Shown in pieces: positions 57,751 through 60,000 of a stretch of DNA of 60,000 bases (the stretch's first letter is position 1; each line of letters begins with the position of its first letter). This stretch comes from Antedon mediterranea. Lineage: Eukaryota > Echinodermata > Crinoidea > Comatulida > Antedonidae. The position numbers and the translations under genes were made by a program. The stretch lies in NCBI RefSeq assembly GCF_964355755.1, contig NC_092670.1:8433201-8493200 (forward strand). Reading direction: 5' to 3'. A model generated the notes under the pieces. It did not search any database. It was not told where the DNA came from and worked only from the letters and a program-made list of their open reading frames with translations.

Positions 57751-58475
57751 GTTAGCATCCATAACAATATATGGAGGTGATTATCAACTTTAATTTTATG
57801 AAATTATTTATCTGGAAACAAACACTTATAATGGTACAGAGTTGCTAGATGACGAACAAGTTCCACGGCATGGGTAACAAAGACCAGTGCAAGAAAGACT
57901 GCTGAACGGCACTTGCAGTTCCCTGAGCAATGCAGGCAACCCATTCCTCGATAATTGTTCAGAACTTCTGGTCTTGGATGCTCGAGATTGTGCCAATGAA
58001 AGTGCAGTAGTGACAGTTCGTACAATTCAGGATGTAGGTACTACCCAGTACCAAAAATATTTCAAGGAAGTTATTCTCGACAGAAGTGTTGCAATTCAAC
58101 AAGCCATCAAACAGAATAAGCTGCCGTTGTCAAAACATGACACCATGGTCAAAATCAGTGTCCAAAACAAAGCAACAAGTTAAGAGTTTAAAAAGTGACT
58201 GCAGCCTATTCAGTCGACTGTATATTGCAAGTCAATCTCGTGATGGAGATTTGGAAGACTTCTTCATGCATGAAAACCAGCCATGGCCACCCTCTTAGGC
58301 AGTAAATGGAAAGCTTCGACTACCAACTAAGAAGTCTGAGTTGCTACAGCATTTGGAGACTGAAGGCCAGCCTGAACCTTCTACATATTTTGGCGTAAAG
58401 GTGTTTGACGGAGCTGCTATTGTCCATGCTCTTTCCAGCAACCATGCATTTACTTTTGATGACTACGGTGATAAG

Positions 58476-58579
58476 GTGAGTACATTTCTTTGCATTCAGG
58501 ATTGTATCTATTGTTTAACCACCACATAATTGGTCACTTCTATATGCGGATCGTTATTCTTGTATCATTTGTATGACAG
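58476..58579 (+). other. intron 1 of the transposase relic
   Basis: GATAAG/GTGAGT donor and TATGACAG/GTCTTT acceptor. Removing 104 bases joins DYGDK to VFLP, which aligns with the uninterrupted ADNVFIP of the other copy. Confidence 0.75.
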
Positions 58580-59513
58580 GTCTTTCTACCGTAGACCAGA
58601 CAGCAGCTGCAGAATAGTAACAGAATTGATATAGTGTGGGACACTTACAGAACAGATAGTCTTAAGCAGTTTACAGGAGAAAAAAGAGGAAAAGGGGTAG
58701 GAGGAAAGTTGGGCGACCAAAAAAGATTCCAGGGAATTTTCCAGACTTTCTGAAAGATCCGGTAAATAAAGAGGAGTTATTTAACTTTTTAACTACAAAG
58801 GTGTCTACCCATGATTACTCTGACTGCAAAGAAGTTTACATTACATCACTTATACAGTTTCATACCAATAATTAATTAAAAAGGCATATTAAATTAGTAA
58901 GTAATTCTTGATATATGTCCTGTAGGCGAGTCTGTTGTATGTTGACATCTACTCAACCTATGTCAATCTGCGACCATGAATAGGCCGACTCCAGGATGTG
59001 CATTCACATTGATGATGCCTTAAAGAAAGACAGCAGGGTTATTTTGGTGCGTACAGTTGATACTGATGTCATTGTTATCCTGGTTGGTATTTTCTGCAAT
59101 CTAATAGCCTGTTATCCTGGTACGTGTATCTGGGTCGCATTTGGCATGGGTGTAAGCACTTCCAATTATTTTAATATAAGTACCATCTGCCATAATCTAG
59201 GAGGATAAGTCAAGAGGGCTGCCAGTTTTTCATGCATTTACTGGGTCCGATACTACATCCCCGTTCTTCGGAAAAGCAAAACACTCTGCATGGGAGACGT
59301 GGAACTCATTTCCAGCAGTCACAGAAGCCTTTCTTTTCATGGCACATCACACTTTCAAATCTCTAGGAGTCAACTCATCTCAATTCCAGTTACTAGAGGA
59401 GTTTACATGTCATCTATACGACAAGACAAGTACTTTAAGAAGTGTTACTAAGCTAAGACAAGATCTTTTTTTCAAGAAAGGCACGGACAATGGACAACAT
59501 TCCTCCTACACAG

Positions 59514-59622
59514 GTAAGGGGAGCTTCCATATAATTGTCAATTGTCGTTTAATAATTTATTATCAGGTTCATGTTTTTTTTTCATTAAAAGCTAACACCA
59601 ATCTTTAAATTGTTTATTGCAG
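59514..59622 (+). other. intron 2 of the transposase relic
   Basis: CTACACAG/GTAAGG donor and TTTATTGCAG/GATGC acceptor, 109 bases. Removal joins PPTQ to DALLQ; the other copy has PPTQNALGG without interruption. Confidence 0.75.
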
Positions 59623-60000
59623 GATGCACTTTTACAGCATTCCAACCGATCCATATACCAGCCAAGCATTTGGACCACCAGTCTACAGCCACAGCAGAAT
59701 GCTCCATCACCAGAAGACTTTGGTTGGACTAAAACCGGCAGTACATGGACACCAGTCTGGACAATACTACCTGAAGCATCCAAGGCATGTAGGGAATTGC
59801 TAAAGTGTGGCTGCAAAAAGTTGCCTTTTTGCTCAGGGAACTGCAAGTGCCGTTCAGCAGTGCACTGGTCTTGTTACCCATGCCGTGGAACTTGTTCGTC
59901 ATCTAGCAACTCTGTACCATTATAAGTGTTTGTTTCCAGATAAATAATTTCATAAAAGTAAAGTTGATAATCACCTCCATGTATTGTTATGGATGCTAAC

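Larger units (their letters stand above)
57887..59925 (+). pseudogene. transposase-like gene, intron-bearing copy, C-terminal CXC
   Basis: Same family as 6419-8500. It starts abruptly at GNPFLDNCSELLVLDARDCA after the inverted end, so the N-terminal third is missing. It continues with FSRLYIASQSRDGDLEDFF, a stop at about 58295, FGVKVFDGAAIVHAL, an intron (58476-58579, GTGAGT...GACAG), NSNRIDIVWDTYRTDSLK, frameshifts, RTVDTDVIVILVGIF, WVAFGMG, LPVFHAFTGSDTTS, KAKHSAWETW, a second intron (59514-59622, GTAAGG...TTGCAG) and a CXC cluster CGCKKLPFCSGNCKCRSA. Stops and frameshifts make it a relic. The Asp missing from the third motif in the other copy is present here. Confidence 0.72.
57751..60000 (+). 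mobile_element. second transposase-family element, inverted ends, cut by window
   Basis: GTTAGCATCCATAACAATAT at 57751 is mirrored by the last bases of the window (ending GGATGCTAAC). The mirrored stretch is about 185 bp (57751-57935 against 59816-60000) and includes the coding end of the transposase gene, so the left end is an inverted copy of the right end. The true right border may lie beyond the window. Confidence 0.75.

Overview
The window looks like AT-rich, gene-poor, repeat-dense DNA of an animal. Evidence: large C2H2 zinc-finger exons directly preceded by splice acceptors, spliceosomal introns in a transposase copy, several non-LTR (LINE) families, hAT, Helitron and foldback-type DNA transposons, and no bacterial gene organisation. 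Dispersed TAGGCCTA-type words and TU/foldback-like elements with tandem-repeat arms would fit a marine invertebrate deuterostome such as an echinoderm. The exact taxon is inference.

Layout. 1-3363: noncoding, with one decayed LINE reverse-transcriptase tail. 3364-14223: a nested composite whose two ends are inverted arrays of a 20-bp satellite. Inside it lie a long-TIR transposon carrying a decayed transposase gene (6419-8500, minus) and a TTAA-flanked MITE interrupted by an element with an 8-bp target duplication, which itself holds LINE fragments. 14224-26465: paralogous segment A, with a C2H2 gene (ZNF-A) whose finger array is split by a Jockey/CR1-type LINE, and a 4.9-kb foldback element with a 7-bp target duplication in its upstream part. 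26466-38812: a transposon graveyard with a TA-flanked TIR element, a palindromic element centred on about 64 copies of a 30-bp minisatellite, a 31-bp perfect hairpin, tandem repeats and a hAT element. 38813-47077: paralogous segment B with an intact 1134-codon C2H2 gene (ZNF-B) and a Helitron that is absent from segment A. 47078-54400: a finger-derived minisatellite and a third, broken C2H2 gene (ZNF-C) interrupted by an RTE-type LINE. 54400-60000: a THAP-domain reading frame and a second, intron-containing copy of the transposase family seen at 6419-8500, bounded by inverted repeats.

The host-gene content is a small cluster of related C2H2 zinc-finger genes sharing an N-terminal CEHCG module and a splice acceptor just before the start codon. 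ZNF-B is the only one open throughout. It carries 21 copies of a 25-residue unit that clearly descends from a zinc finger but has lost half of its zinc ligands; this is the most unusual coding feature in the window. Segments A and B act as natural empty-site controls for each other: they define the ends of a Helitron, of the foldback element (with a short palindromic remnant in B), and of a LINE. No RNA gene, CRISPR array or replication origin could be supported.
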